Positions 7,374-14,940 of a stretch of DNA of 25,015 bases are shown in pieces. The notes under the pieces were generated by a model that had not been told where the DNA came from, ran no database searches, and was given only the letters and a program-made list of their open reading frames with translations. Source of the DNA: an uncultured bacterium (GTDB lineage Bacteria; Actinomycetota; Coriobacteriia; Coriobacteriales; Coriobacteriaceae); contig CAJMPZ010000035.1 of NCBI GenBank assembly GCA_905215445.1, forward strand, positions 1-25,015, given 5' to 3'. The position numbers and the translations under genes were made by a program. How positions within the stretch are numbered: the stretch's first letter is position 1; each line of letters begins with the position of its first letter.

Positions 7374-8360
7374 ATGGGAAGCAAAAGGCTCGACTGGATC
7401 GATATTGCAAAGGGGATCGCAATTATTCTGGTCATTGTGGGGCACACCGTCCCAAATCCCTCTCCCTTGCGGCACGCGATCTTCTCGTTTCACATGCCGG
7501 TGTTCTTTATTCTTGCCGGGTATACGTTTAGGCCGAAGCCGTGGCGCGAGCTGCTGAGTGATTCGGTGTCGCGCCTGCTGGTGCCGTATGTGGTTCTTGC
7601 ACTGGCGTGGCAGGTGCCGACGTTCTTGATGAGCGGCGCTCCTTTGACGAGCGGTACGCTGGTTGCGGGGCTTAAGACGCTTGTGTTTGCCTCGGGCGTT
7701 GATGTGCCTGGGCTTGGCGTTACCGCCGTTGGCATGGCATGGTTTTTGGCGGCGCTGTTTACGTCGCGCCTACTGTTTAATGTACTTGTGCGGCTGTTTG
7801 ATCGCCGCGGGATTGGGGTAGTTTGGCAGGGTGTTGTCTGTGCCGCGATTGCCTTTTGCGGATTGAGCGTGTCTCGCTTAATGGGTGTTTACCTGCCGCT
7901 CGATTTGGATCTGAGCTGCTATATTGTGCTGCTGATGTGGGTTGGCTATACGGCGCGCCAAAGGGGGCTGGAGCCGAGCGTGAGCAAGCCCCTGCTGTTT
8001 ATTGGAGCCGGTGTCGCTTGGCTTGTCCTTGGCGCGCTGAGTGGGCTTGAGCTTTCGAGCCGCCGCGTGGATGGGTTTGTGGTTGCGACAGTTGCCGCTC
8101 TTGCCGGCAGCTACTGCGTGTGCTGGGTTTCCATGGCGCTGGAGAAGTTGAAAGACGTGCCGGTTGTGGGATCCTTTGAGCGATCGCTCGTGTTCTGCGG
8201 ACAGGCCAGTCTTGCCATCTTTGCAATCCACGCGGTCGATTGGTTTATTCCTTGGCAGACGATGCCGCTGCTTATGACACTGCCGGCATCGTGGCTCTTC
8301 GCGTCAATCGTACGCTGTGCCTGCGATATTGGATTGGCATTCGTGATGAAGAAGGCGTAA
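7374..8360 (+). CDS. Membrane O-acyltransferase, acyltransferase-3 family (OafA/fucose-4-O-acetylase-like)
   Basis: A 328-residue integral membrane protein with about ten hydrophobic helices. The first helix region has the family opening RLDWIDIAKGIAIILVIVGH, with the conserved His of acyltransferase-3 enzymes. HMPVFFILAGY follows, typical of the COG3594/PF01757 group. Such proteins move acetyl or other acyl groups onto sugars of surface polysaccharides. The context (glycosyltransferases, glycan exporter) suggests glycan decoration, but the substrate cannot be read. ATG 7374 is chosen because GAAGGG lies six bases upstream; GTG 7347 lacks one. It stands alone between two terminators. No promoter stands out in the 33 bases after the tRNA terminator, so it may depend on read-through. 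By eye it is less GC-rich in third positions than the aro genes. Confidence 0.85.
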   Translation: MGSKRLDWIDIAKGIAIILVIVGHTVPNPSPLRHAIFSFHMPVFFILAGYTFRPKPWRELLSDSVSRLLVPYVVLALAWQVPTFLMSGAPLTSGTLVAGLKTLVFASGVDVPGLGVTAVGMAWFLAALFTSRLLFNVLVRLFDRRGIGVVWQGVVCAAIAFCGLSVSRLMGVYLPLDLDLSCYIVLLMWVGYTARQRGLEPSVSKPLLFIGAGVAWLVLGALSGLELSSRRVDGFVVATVAALAGSYCVCWVSMALEKLKDVPVVGSFERSLVFCGQASLAIFAIHAVDWFIPWQTMPLLMTLPASWLFASIVRCACDIGLAFVMKKA

Positions 8361-8400
8361 TTAAAAGCGGGGAGGACCAAGTTGGTTCTCCCCGCTGTCA
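8361..8400. terminator. Terminator shared by the acyltransferase gene and the aro operon
   Basis: A 13-bp stem (8366-8378 with 8384-8396, one G-T pair) has loop AAGTT. On the minus strand it is followed by TTTTAATTA, so it is a strong terminator for the aro operon, whose last gene stops 27 bases before it. On the plus strand the T-run is poor, so termination of the acyltransferase gene there may be partial. Confidence 0.85.
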
Positions 8401-8422
8401 TTTATTCGGTAGTGTTGCAGGC

Positions 8423-8860
8423 TTACTTTTCGAGATGCTTTTTCAGCAGCTCCAACGCGTGGGCGTAGCCTTGGAGGCCTTCGCCGGTGATGGTGGCGAA
8501 GCAGGCCAAGCGGGCGTAGCTCACCTGGCGGAAGTCCTCGCGCGTCTCTACGGCGCTGATGTGTACCTCGACGGCGGGGATGGCGACGGCCTTGAGGGCG
8601 TCGAGGATTGCCACGCTCGTATGCGTGTAGGCGGCCGGGTTGATGACGATGCCGTCGACCTTGCCGTAGGCCTCCTGGATCTTGTCGACGATGCTGCCTT
8701 CGTGGTTAGACTGGAAGACCTCGACCTTGTCGAAGCCTTGTGCGGCGCCCGCTTCCTGGCAGATCTGGACCAAGCGGTCGTAGTTGTCGCTGCCATAGAT
8801 GCCCGGCTCGCGAATGCCGAGCATGTTGAGGTTGGGACCGTTGATGACGAGTGCTTTCAT
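8423..8860 (-). CDS. aroQ: 3-dehydroquinate dehydratase, type II
   Basis: A 145-residue cytosolic type II dehydroquinase, full length for the family. It converts 3-dehydroquinate to 3-dehydroshikimate, step 3 of the shikimate pathway. Visible active-site residues are Asn12 in NGPNLNMLG, Arg17, the catalytic Tyr22 in the flexible loop REPGIYG, Asn74 in INPAAYTHTS, and His100 in VEVHIS. It is the last gene of the leftward aromatic operon, separated from the aroE-aroK fusion by 85 bases that hold a strong hairpin. ATG 8860 has AAGGA about 8 bases upstream. Its expression relative to the upstream genes may be set by that hairpin (inference). Confidence 0.96.
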   Translation of the reverse strand: MKALVINGPNLNMLGIREPGIYGSDNYDRLVQICQEAGAAQGFDKVEVFQSNHEGSIVDKIQEAYGKVDGIVINPAAYTHTSVAILDALKAVAIPAVEVHISAVETREDFRQVSYARLACFATITGEGLQGYAHALELLKKHLEK

Positions 8861-8902
8861 GGTTGCTTCCTTTGCGGTTGGGCGGGCGGTGCGGTGGAGC
8901 GG

Positions 8903-8943
8903 AAAACCACCGCAAAGGTGCCTGTCCCCTTTGTGGTGGTTTT
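8903..8943. repeat. REP-like hairpin with GGGGACAGGCACC core, possible intra-operon terminator
   Basis: A 16-bp stem (8903-8918 with 8928-8943, one G-T pair) has a 9-base loop. On the minus strand it starts 3 bases after the aroE-aroK stop and ends with TTTT, so it could end or weaken transcription before aroQ. The arms and loop contain the minus-strand core GGGGACAGGCACC. I recall this core as a recurrent intergenic motif in varied bacteria, sometimes near REP-associated transposases, but could not check copy number. Confidence 0.55.
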
Positions 8944-8945
8944 GG

Positions 8946-10196
8946 TTAGAGAGCGGGTGGGAGGGTATCGAGGAGGGCTTGGGCGGTGTTGGCGGCGCAG
9001 TCGCGTGAGTCGATGATGTAGTCGGCCCAGGCGCGGTAGCGCGGCATGCGCTGCTCGGCCAGCTTGTCGATGCCGTCGCGGGCGGTGATGGGGCGTCCCT
9101 TGTGGGCGAGTTCGTCGAGCTTGCGGTTAAGCATCACGATCTGGCTGTTCTGGTGCAGCAGCGGATAGTTATCGTCGCGCGTGACCACGCCACCGCCGGT
9201 GGAGAGCACCAGGCCACTGCGCTTGGAGATGTCGGACAGCGCCACCGTCTCCTGCTCGCGGAAGGCCGCCTCGCCGCGCTCGACGATAAAGTCGGCGCAG
9301 GGCATGCCCAGGCGCTCCTCGAGGGCGCGGTCCAAGTCGATGTGCTCTCGCCCCGTGAGCAGGGCAATCTGCTCGCCCACGCGGGTCTTGCCCGAGCCCG
9401 GCATACCGATCAGCGCGATGTTCTGTTCGCGGCGTGACAGGCGCTCCGTTACGTCCAGAATGCGCTCACGCGGAGTGACCTGGCCGGTGTAGCGCTCAAC
9501 GGCTTGCGCCGCCTGGGCCACGAGCATGAGCAGACCGCCGATGTAGGGGATGCCGCGGCGCTCGGCCTCGAGCATGAGTCCCGTGCGAGCGGGGTTGTAG
9601 ACAATGTCGATGACGCCCTCGAGCGCATCGAGCCCCTCGAGCGTACAAGGCGCGTCGGGGCAATGGGGGAACATGCCGGCGGGCGTGCAGTTGACGAGCA
9701 GGGCGGCATCGGACTGCTGCGCGATGTTGTCGTAGTTGACTTCGCTCGTACGGCCGACCGGCACGACGATGGCGCCCAGGTCGCCGAGCACCATGCTGGC
9801 AGTGGTGCCGGCGCCACCGGTGGCACCGAGCACGAGGGCCTTCTTGCCGGCAACCTGGGCGCCCAGCTCTTCAACCAAGCACTGGAAACCGAAGTAGTCG
9901 GTGTTGTCGCCGCGCAGGCGGCCGTCGGGCAGGCGCGTGATGGTGTTGACGTTTCCCATGCGCTCGGCGAGTGGGCTCAGCTCGTCCAGGTAGTCCATGA
10001 CGGCGCGCTTGTAGGGGATGGTCACGTTGGTGCCCTCCCATTCGTCGCCTGTCATAAAGGCCTCAAGATCCTCGGGCTCGCGCTCAAATCGTACGTACTC
10101 GAGCCCCGCGAGCTCCTTGTAGATGGTCGGGGTGTAGCTGTGGCCCAGCACGCGGCCCAGCACGCCGTAGGGGCGGGTTGCGGCGGTATCGGTCAT
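8946..10196 (-). CDS. aroE: Bifunctional shikimate dehydrogenase-shikimate kinase (AroE-AroK fusion)
   Basis: A 416-residue fusion of two consecutive shikimate-pathway enzymes. Residues ~8-250 are AroE (NADP shikimate dehydrogenase): NVTIPYKRA with catalytic Lys63, Asn84 in GNVNT, GDNTDYFG with Asp100, nucleotide-binding loop GATGGAG (124-130), and GGLLMLVAQAA near the end. Residues ~258-416 are AroK (shikimate kinase): Walker A GMPGSGKT (264-271), IDLDRALEERLG with Asp287/Asp289, STGGGVVTR, the lid KGRPITAR and RMPRYRAWAD. Both halves keep their catalytic residues, so both are probably active, giving shikimate 3-phosphate. The ATG directly follows the pheA stop (TAGATG), with GGAGGTG inside the end of pheA, so the two genes are probably translationally coupled. 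Confidence 0.95.
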   Translation of the reverse strand: MTDTAATRPYGVLGRVLGHSYTPTIYKELAGLEYVRFEREPEDLEAFMTGDEWEGTNVTIPYKRAVMDYLDELSPLAERMGNVNTITRLPDGRLRGDNTDYFGFQCLVEELGAQVAGKKALVLGATGGAGTTASMVLGDLGAIVVPVGRTSEVNYDNIAQQSDAALLVNCTPAGMFPHCPDAPCTLEGLDALEGVIDIVYNPARTGLMLEAERRGIPYIGGLLMLVAQAAQAVERYTGQVTPRERILDVTERLSRREQNIALIGMPGSGKTRVGEQIALLTGREHIDLDRALEERLGMPCADFIVERGEAAFREQETVALSDISKRSGLVLSTGGGVVTRDDNYPLLHQNSQIVMLNRKLDELAHKGRPITARDGIDKLAEQRMPRYRAWADYIIDSRDCAANTAQALLDTLPPAL

Positions 10197-11342
10197 CTAG
10201 AGCACCTCCGTGTAGCTGCCAAAGTAGGTGAAGCTCTCGCACACGTCATCGATGGAGTCGAGCAAGTCGTCGAGGGCCTTGCTGCCAAAGGGGCAGTCCA
10301 GATCAAAGTAGAACATAAACTCAAAGTCGCGGCCGGGGATGGGGCGGCTCTCGAGCTTGATGAGGTTGATATTGAGCGCGTAGAAGCGCTCGAGTACGCG
10401 ATAGAGGGCGCCCGGCTCATTGGCCGTGGTGATCATGAGTGAGGTGCGGTTGGCGCCGGGGTAGACGCGCGGCTCGCGGCTGATGACGACAAAGCGCGTG
10501 TAGTTGTTGTCCGAGTCCTGGATGTTGGGTTCCAGCACCTCCAGGCCATAGAGTGCCGCGCAGCTGCGCGATGCGATGGCAGCAACATCGGCGCGCTCGG
10601 AGTTGGCGACCATCTCGGCCGACATAGCCGTGTTGGGGTACTTGGTGGCGTGCAGGTCGTGGGACTCGATAAAGCCGGCACACTGGGCAATGGCTTGGTC
10701 GTGGCTGTAGACCTCGCGTATGTCATCGAGCTTGGTGCCGGGCTTGACGAGCAGGTTGTGATCGATCTTGAGGCGCAGCGAGCGCACGATGTGGAAGTCG
10801 AACTGGGCGAGCAGGTCGTAGACAGCGTTGACCGAGCCGGCGGTGGAGTTCTCGATGGGCAGCACGCCAAACTCGCAGAAGCCGTCGCGCACAGCGCGCA
10901 TAACGCCTTCGAAGGTCTCGAAGAACGCAATGTCGGGCACGTCGAAGAGCCTGCACGCGGCAATTTGGCTATAGGCGCCCTCGACGCCCTGGCAGGCGAC
11001 GCTAGCCGTCTGGGGGAAAGGCGTGTCAAAGGCTGCAGCCGTGGCGTGGGCCTTTTGTGAGACGGTGATGCCCTTGAGCTCGTTGATGTAGCGCTGTTGC
11101 TCGGCCTTGCTCATGCTCATGAGGAGGCGGAACAGGGTGATGGCTTGGGCCTCGTAGCGCTCGGGCACGCGGCTGGCGAGATTGTTGAGCTTGGAGCGCT
11201 CACGGGCGGGGTCGAAGACGGCCTTGCCCATCTCGATTTTAGACTTGGCGACCTCGGTGGCAATGTCCATGCGCTCGACAAAACTGTTGAGGAGCGTGGT
11301 GTCGATGCCATCGATGGCCTGGCGGATGTCAGCAAGGTCCAT
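10197..11342 (-). CDS. pheA: Chorismate mutase-prephenate dehydratase (P-protein)
   Basis: A 381-residue three-part enzyme for phenylalanine synthesis. Residues 1-~88 form an AroQ-type chorismate mutase helix bundle with Arg7, Arg24, Lys35, Arg47 and Glu48 at the expected active-site spacing. Prephenate dehydratase follows (from VACQGVEGAYSQIAA to about residue 290), with LPIENSTAGSV and the diagnostic Thr282-Arg283-Phe284. The C-terminal ACT domain has NEPGALYRVL and the ESRP motif, the sites where Phe binds and feedback-inhibits this family. The product is phenylpyruvate. ATG 11342 is chosen because AAAGGGG lies just upstream and the family N-terminus (DLADIRQAID) begins there; the longer frame to 11429 is not supported. 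The stop abuts the aroE-aroK start. Confidence 0.95.
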   Translation of the reverse strand: MDLADIRQAIDGIDTTLLNSFVERMDIATEVAKSKIEMGKAVFDPARERSKLNNLASRVPERYEAQAITLFRLLMSMSKAEQQRYINELKGITVSQKAHATAAAFDTPFPQTASVACQGVEGAYSQIAACRLFDVPDIAFFETFEGVMRAVRDGFCEFGVLPIENSTAGSVNAVYDLLAQFDFHIVRSLRLKIDHNLLVKPGTKLDDIREVYSHDQAIAQCAGFIESHDLHATKYPNTAMSAEMVANSERADVAAIASRSCAALYGLEVLEPNIQDSDNNYTRFVVISREPRVYPGANRTSLMITTANEPGALYRVLERFYALNINLIKLESRPIPGRDFEFMFYFDLDCPFGSKALDDLLDSIDDVCESFTYFGSYTEVL

Positions 11343-11385
11343 GGAGACCCCTTTCACGTGTCGGGGGATGTTGAGGGGTGGGTAG

Positions 11386-12483
11386 TTAGCGCTGGGCGGC
11401 GTCTTCGAGGAGGGCGTCCCAGATGGCAAGGGCGGCGGCTGCCTCGGCTACGGGGACGGCTCGGGGGACGATGCAGGGATCGTGGCGGCCGTGGACCGAG
11501 AGCTCGGCATTTTCCATAGCGTCCATGTCCACCGTCTGCTGCTCGCGCCCAATTGAGGGCGTCGGCTTTACGGCCATGCGCCACATGACGGGCGCGCCGG
11601 TCGAAATACCGCCCAGGATGCCGCCGGCGTTGTTGGACTCGACCTCGATCTCGCCGGTCTCGGCATCGATGCGATACGGATCGTTGTTCTCGCTGCCACG
11701 CATGGCGGCCACGGCAAAGCCCATGCCAAACTCCACGCCCTTTACGGCGGGAATGCCAAACGCGATTTGCGCGATGCGGTTCTCGATGCCATCGAACATG
11801 GGGTCGCCGATGCCCGCAGGAAGCCCGTAAATGCCGCACTCCACGATGCCGCCGATGCTGTCGAGTTCGTCGCGCGCGGCTAGGATTTCCTCGTGCATGC
11901 GGCCGGCGGCGGCGGCGTCAATGCACGGCAGATCGTTCGTAAGGATCGCCTTGCGGTCGGCCTCGCGATAGACCATGTCGTCCATCGGCAGGTCGGAGAT
12001 GCCGCCGATCTGCGCTACATGCGCCATCACTTTAATGCCGCGGGCCTCGAGTGCCTGCAGCGCAATGCCGCCGGCGATGCACAGGGGTGCCGTTAGGCGG
12101 CCGGAGAAGTGTCCGCCGCCGGCGACATCGTGCATGTTGTGATACTTCACGCGCGCAGGGAAGTCCGCATGTCCGGGGCGGGGCTTGCGGCGCAGTTCGG
12201 AGTAATCCTTGGAGCGCGTGTTGGTGTTCTCGATAATCGCGGCGATGGGCGCGCCGGTGGTATGTCCATCGACCACACCGGCGATGATGTGGGCGGCGTC
12301 GGCCTCGCGGCGTTTGGTCGCGGTCTCGTCGCGACCGGGGGCACGACGGTCAAGGAAGGCCTGCAGCTGCTCCTGGTCAACAGCGATGCCCGCCGGAATG
12401 CCATCGAGGGAGCAGCCGATGGCGGGGGAGTGCGACTGGCCGAAGATGCTTACGTGCAAGACGTTGCCAAAGGTCGAGGACAT
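11386..12483 (-). CDS. aroC: Chorismate synthase
   Basis: A 365-residue FMN-dependent chorismate synthase, catalysing the last common step (EPSP to chorismate). Recognisable parts are MSSTFGNVLHVSIFGQSHS with the conserved His of the first signature, RRAPGR, TGAPIAAIIENTNTRSKDY, RPGHADFPARVKY, AGGGHFSGRLTAP, and the late SNNAGGILGGISTGAPV and VKPTPSI segments. The first signature reads GQSHS where many homologues have GESHG, and the second reads FSGRLTA rather than SARETA. I recall this variant from Clostridia-type enzymes, so function is probably intact. The ribosome binding site GAGGAGG is formed by the codons for the Glu-Glu-Glu tail of AroA, and only one base separates the genes. The gap to pheA is 43 bases. 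Confidence 0.96.
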   Translation of the reverse strand: MSSTFGNVLHVSIFGQSHSPAIGCSLDGIPAGIAVDQEQLQAFLDRRAPGRDETATKRREADAAHIIAGVVDGHTTGAPIAAIIENTNTRSKDYSELRRKPRPGHADFPARVKYHNMHDVAGGGHFSGRLTAPLCIAGGIALQALEARGIKVMAHVAQIGGISDLPMDDMVYREADRKAILTNDLPCIDAAAAGRMHEEILAARDELDSIGGIVECGIYGLPAGIGDPMFDGIENRIAQIAFGIPAVKGVEFGMGFAVAAMRGSENNDPYRIDAETGEIEVESNNAGGILGGISTGAPVMWRMAVKPTPSIGREQQTVDMDAMENAELSVHGRHDPCIVPRAVPVAEAAAALAIWDALLEDAAQR

Positions 12484-12484
12484 G

Positions 12485-13804
12485 CTATTCCTCCTCGAGT
12501 GTGACCTTGCCGCCCAGCAGGCGGTAGTGGCCGAAGAAATCGGGATAGGACTTGTTGACGGCCTCGGCGCCGTGGATCACGACCTCGCCGGTGGCGCGGC
12601 TCGCGGCGATAGCGGCCATCATGGCGATGCGATGGTCGTTGTGCGAATCGACCTCGCCGCCGGTGAAGGCATCGACACCCTTGATGATGAGGTCATAGCC
12701 GGCAATGCGCACCTGCGCGCCCAGCGCGGTGAGCTCGCGGGTGGTGGTGACCAGACGGTCGGATTCCTTGATGCGCAGACGGGCGCAATCGCGAATAAAG
12801 GTGCGGCCCTGTGCCAACGAGGCCACGGCCGAGATGACGGGCACCAGGTCCGGAATGTCGTGGGCACTCATCTCAAAGCCGGCGAGCTTGTCGGACTGCA
12901 CGGTGGCGGCGTTGGTGGAGCGCACGATGCGGGCGCCAAAGCGCGAAAGCGCGGCAAGCACGTTACGGTCGCCCTGTGCGGAGCTCAGTGACACGCCCTC
13001 GACGGTGATTGGGTCGGTGCCGATGGCACCGGCGCACAGCCAAAAGGCGGCGTTGGACCAGTCGCCCTCGACGGCTACGCTGCCGGGCGTGCGGTACGAG
13101 CCGCTGCTCACGCGGAAGTTCGTGACCTCGGGCTGGCCGTCCTTGGCCGGAATGCGCTCGACGTTGACCTCGACGCCAAAGGCCTTCATGGCCTGTATCG
13201 TCAGGTTGATGTAGGGGCGGCTCTCGATGAGGCCGGTTACCTGCACGCAGGAGGGCTGGGCCAGCAGCGGGGCTGCCAGCAGCAGGCCCGAGATGTACTG
13301 CGAGCTCACGTTGCCCGGAAGCACAAAGGTGCCCGGGCGCATGCGGCCGCTCGTCTTGAGCGGAAAACCGCCCAGACCCTGTAGGTCGCAGCCGGCGGCG
13401 ATGATCTCGTCCGAGAGCGGGGAGAGCGGGCGGGCGCCCAGGCGGCCCTGGCCTACGAAGGTGGCATCCGCACCCAGCGCGCAGGCGACAGGCAGCATAA
13501 AGCGCAGCGTGGAGCCACTTTCACCGCAGTCAAGCGTGCCGCCGGCAAGGGCCTTGAGCAGGCCAAACTCAACACTCTTCATGGTGGGGTGGACCTGGAA
13601 GCCGTCCTCGACGGTCTCGATGCGAGCACCCAGTGCCGTAAGGCAGCGCACCGTGGCCTCGATGTCGGCGCAGGTGGTGTTGCAGGTGACGTGCGTCTCG
13701 CCGTTGGCAAGCGCAGCGCAGATGATGAGGCGATGCGCCATCGACTTGGACGCGATGGCGGGAACGGTGCCCTTGAGCGGGGACGGGGTGATGCGGGCTA
13801 GCAT
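12485..13804 (-). CDS. aroA: 3-phosphoshikimate 1-carboxyvinyltransferase (EPSP synthase)
   Basis: A 439-residue cytosolic enzyme that joins shikimate 3-phosphate with phosphoenolpyruvate to make EPSP, and the known glyphosate target. Visible motifs are SKSMAHRLIICAALANGE near the N-terminus (shikimate-phosphate and PEP contacts), DCGESGSTLRFMLPVA (the GxSGxTxR loop), GNVSSQYISGLLLAAPLL, VEGDWSNAAFW, and KESDRL with HNDHRIAMM near the C-terminus. Length and motifs indicate a full-length active enzyme. The start overlaps the aroB stop by seven bases (ATGCTAG), a translational-coupling arrangement, and the end supplies the ribosome binding site for aroC. Glyphosate sensitivity class cannot be assigned securely by eye. 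Confidence 0.96.
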   Translation of the reverse strand: MLARITPSPLKGTVPAIASKSMAHRLIICAALANGETHVTCNTTCADIEATVRCLTALGARIETVEDGFQVHPTMKSVEFGLLKALAGGTLDCGESGSTLRFMLPVACALGADATFVGQGRLGARPLSPLSDEIIAAGCDLQGLGGFPLKTSGRMRPGTFVLPGNVSSQYISGLLLAAPLLAQPSCVQVTGLIESRPYINLTIQAMKAFGVEVNVERIPAKDGQPEVTNFRVSSGSYRTPGSVAVEGDWSNAAFWLCAGAIGTDPITVEGVSLSSAQGDRNVLAALSRFGARIVRSTNAATVQSDKLAGFEMSAHDIPDLVPVISAVASLAQGRTFIRDCARLRIKESDRLVTTTRELTALGAQVRIAGYDLIIKGVDAFTGGEVDSHNDHRIAMMAAIAASRATGEVVIHGAEAVNKSYPDFFGHYRLLGGKVTLEEE

Positions 13805-14904
13805 GCGGATGCGTCTCCCTTCTGGCCGAGGCCCTCGGCAATGAGTTCGTGGAAAGTGGAAAGCGGTGTGCGGTCGATGCTGCAGCGGCCAATGCCGTGC
13901 GGAATCACCAGGTCTATGGTGTCGCCCGCGCGCTTCTTGTCGTGGAGCGCCTCGGCAAAGACGGTATCGGCATCTAGGTCACAGCGGGTCGTGAGGCCAT
14001 GACGGGCGCAGAGTTCCTCAATACGACCGGGCAGTGCGGCATCGCAGACGCCGTGCAGGGCCGCGGCGCGCGTGATGATGCCCATGCCGATCGACACGCA
14101 GTTGCCGTGTCCCAGCTCAAAGTGCTCGCAGGCCTCGACGGCGTGTCCGGCGCTGTGTCCAAAGTTGAGGAGCTTGCGCTGGTTGGTTTCGCGCTCGTCG
14201 GCGACGACCACGGCGCGCTTGATGTCGATATTGCGGGCGATGATGAGCGCTACGCGGGCCACATCGCGGTTGAGCAGCTCCAGCGTGAGCGGGGTCTTCT
14301 CCAGCTCGGCGAAAAGCTCCAGGTCGGCGATCACGGCGTGCTTGACGACCTCGCCGCAGCCGTCGGCGAACTGCTCGGGCGTGAGGGTGGCCAGGCACCC
14401 CACGTCGGCGATAACCACGCTCGGCTGCCAAAAGGCGCCGGCCAAGTTCTTGCCGGCAGCCAGGTCGATGGCGGTCTTGCCTCCCACCGATGAATCCACC
14501 ATGGCGAGCAGGCTCGTCGGGATCTGCACAAACTTGCAGCCGCGCATGTAGGTGGCGGCCACAAAGCCCGCCACGTCGCCCACGACGCCGCCGCCGAGTG
14601 CCACGATCACGTCGGAGCGCGAAAGCTCGTGCTCGGCCACAAACTCCAAAATGGCAACGTAGGTCTCGGCGCGCTTATGGGCCTCGCCGGCCTCGAAGGT
14701 GCAGATGCTCACCTCGTAGCCTGACGCCTCCAGGCTCTGCTTAACGGGCATCTGGTAGAGCGGGCCCACGTTGGTGTCCGTCACGATGACGGCCTTGGTG
14801 CCGCCGGCGGTGGCGCGCACGAGCGGCCCCGCCTGCTCCAACAAAAACGTGCCAACATGCACCTGGTAGGGGCGTGCAGTGTCGATATCGATGGTAATCG
14901 CCAT
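13798..14904 (-). CDS. aroB: 3-dehydroquinate synthase
   Basis: A 368-residue NAD- and divalent-metal-dependent enzyme that converts DAHP to 3-dehydroquinate, step 2 of the pathway. Motifs in order are GEAHKR (substrate/NAD region), VALGGGVVGDVAGFVAATYMRG, IPTSLLAMVDSSVGGKTAID, KNLAGAFWQP, GCGEVVKHAVI (metal-binding Glu), NFGHSAGHAVEA and FELGHGNCVSIGM (metal-binding His residues), and DKKRAGD near the end. All expected signatures are present. The ribosome binding site GAAAGGA precedes ATG 14904. It lies 36 bases after tyrA and overlaps aroA by seven bases. Confidence 0.97.
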   Translation of the reverse strand: MAITIDIDTARPYQVHVGTFLLEQAGPLVRATAGGTKAVIVTDTNVGPLYQMPVKQSLEASGYEVSICTFEAGEAHKRAETYVAILEFVAEHELSRSDVIVALGGGVVGDVAGFVAATYMRGCKFVQIPTSLLAMVDSSVGGKTAIDLAAGKNLAGAFWQPSVVIADVGCLATLTPEQFADGCGEVVKHAVIADLELFAELEKTPLTLELLNRDVARVALIIARNIDIKRAVVVADERETNQRKLLNFGHSAGHAVEACEHFELGHGNCVSIGMGIITRAAALHGVCDAALPGRIEELCARHGLTTRCDLDADTVFAEALHDKKRAGDTIDLVIPHGIGRCSIDRTPLSTFHELIAEGLGQKGDASAC

Positions 14905-14940
14905 AAGCTTCGGTCCTTTCGACCTGGCGTGATGGGTTGT

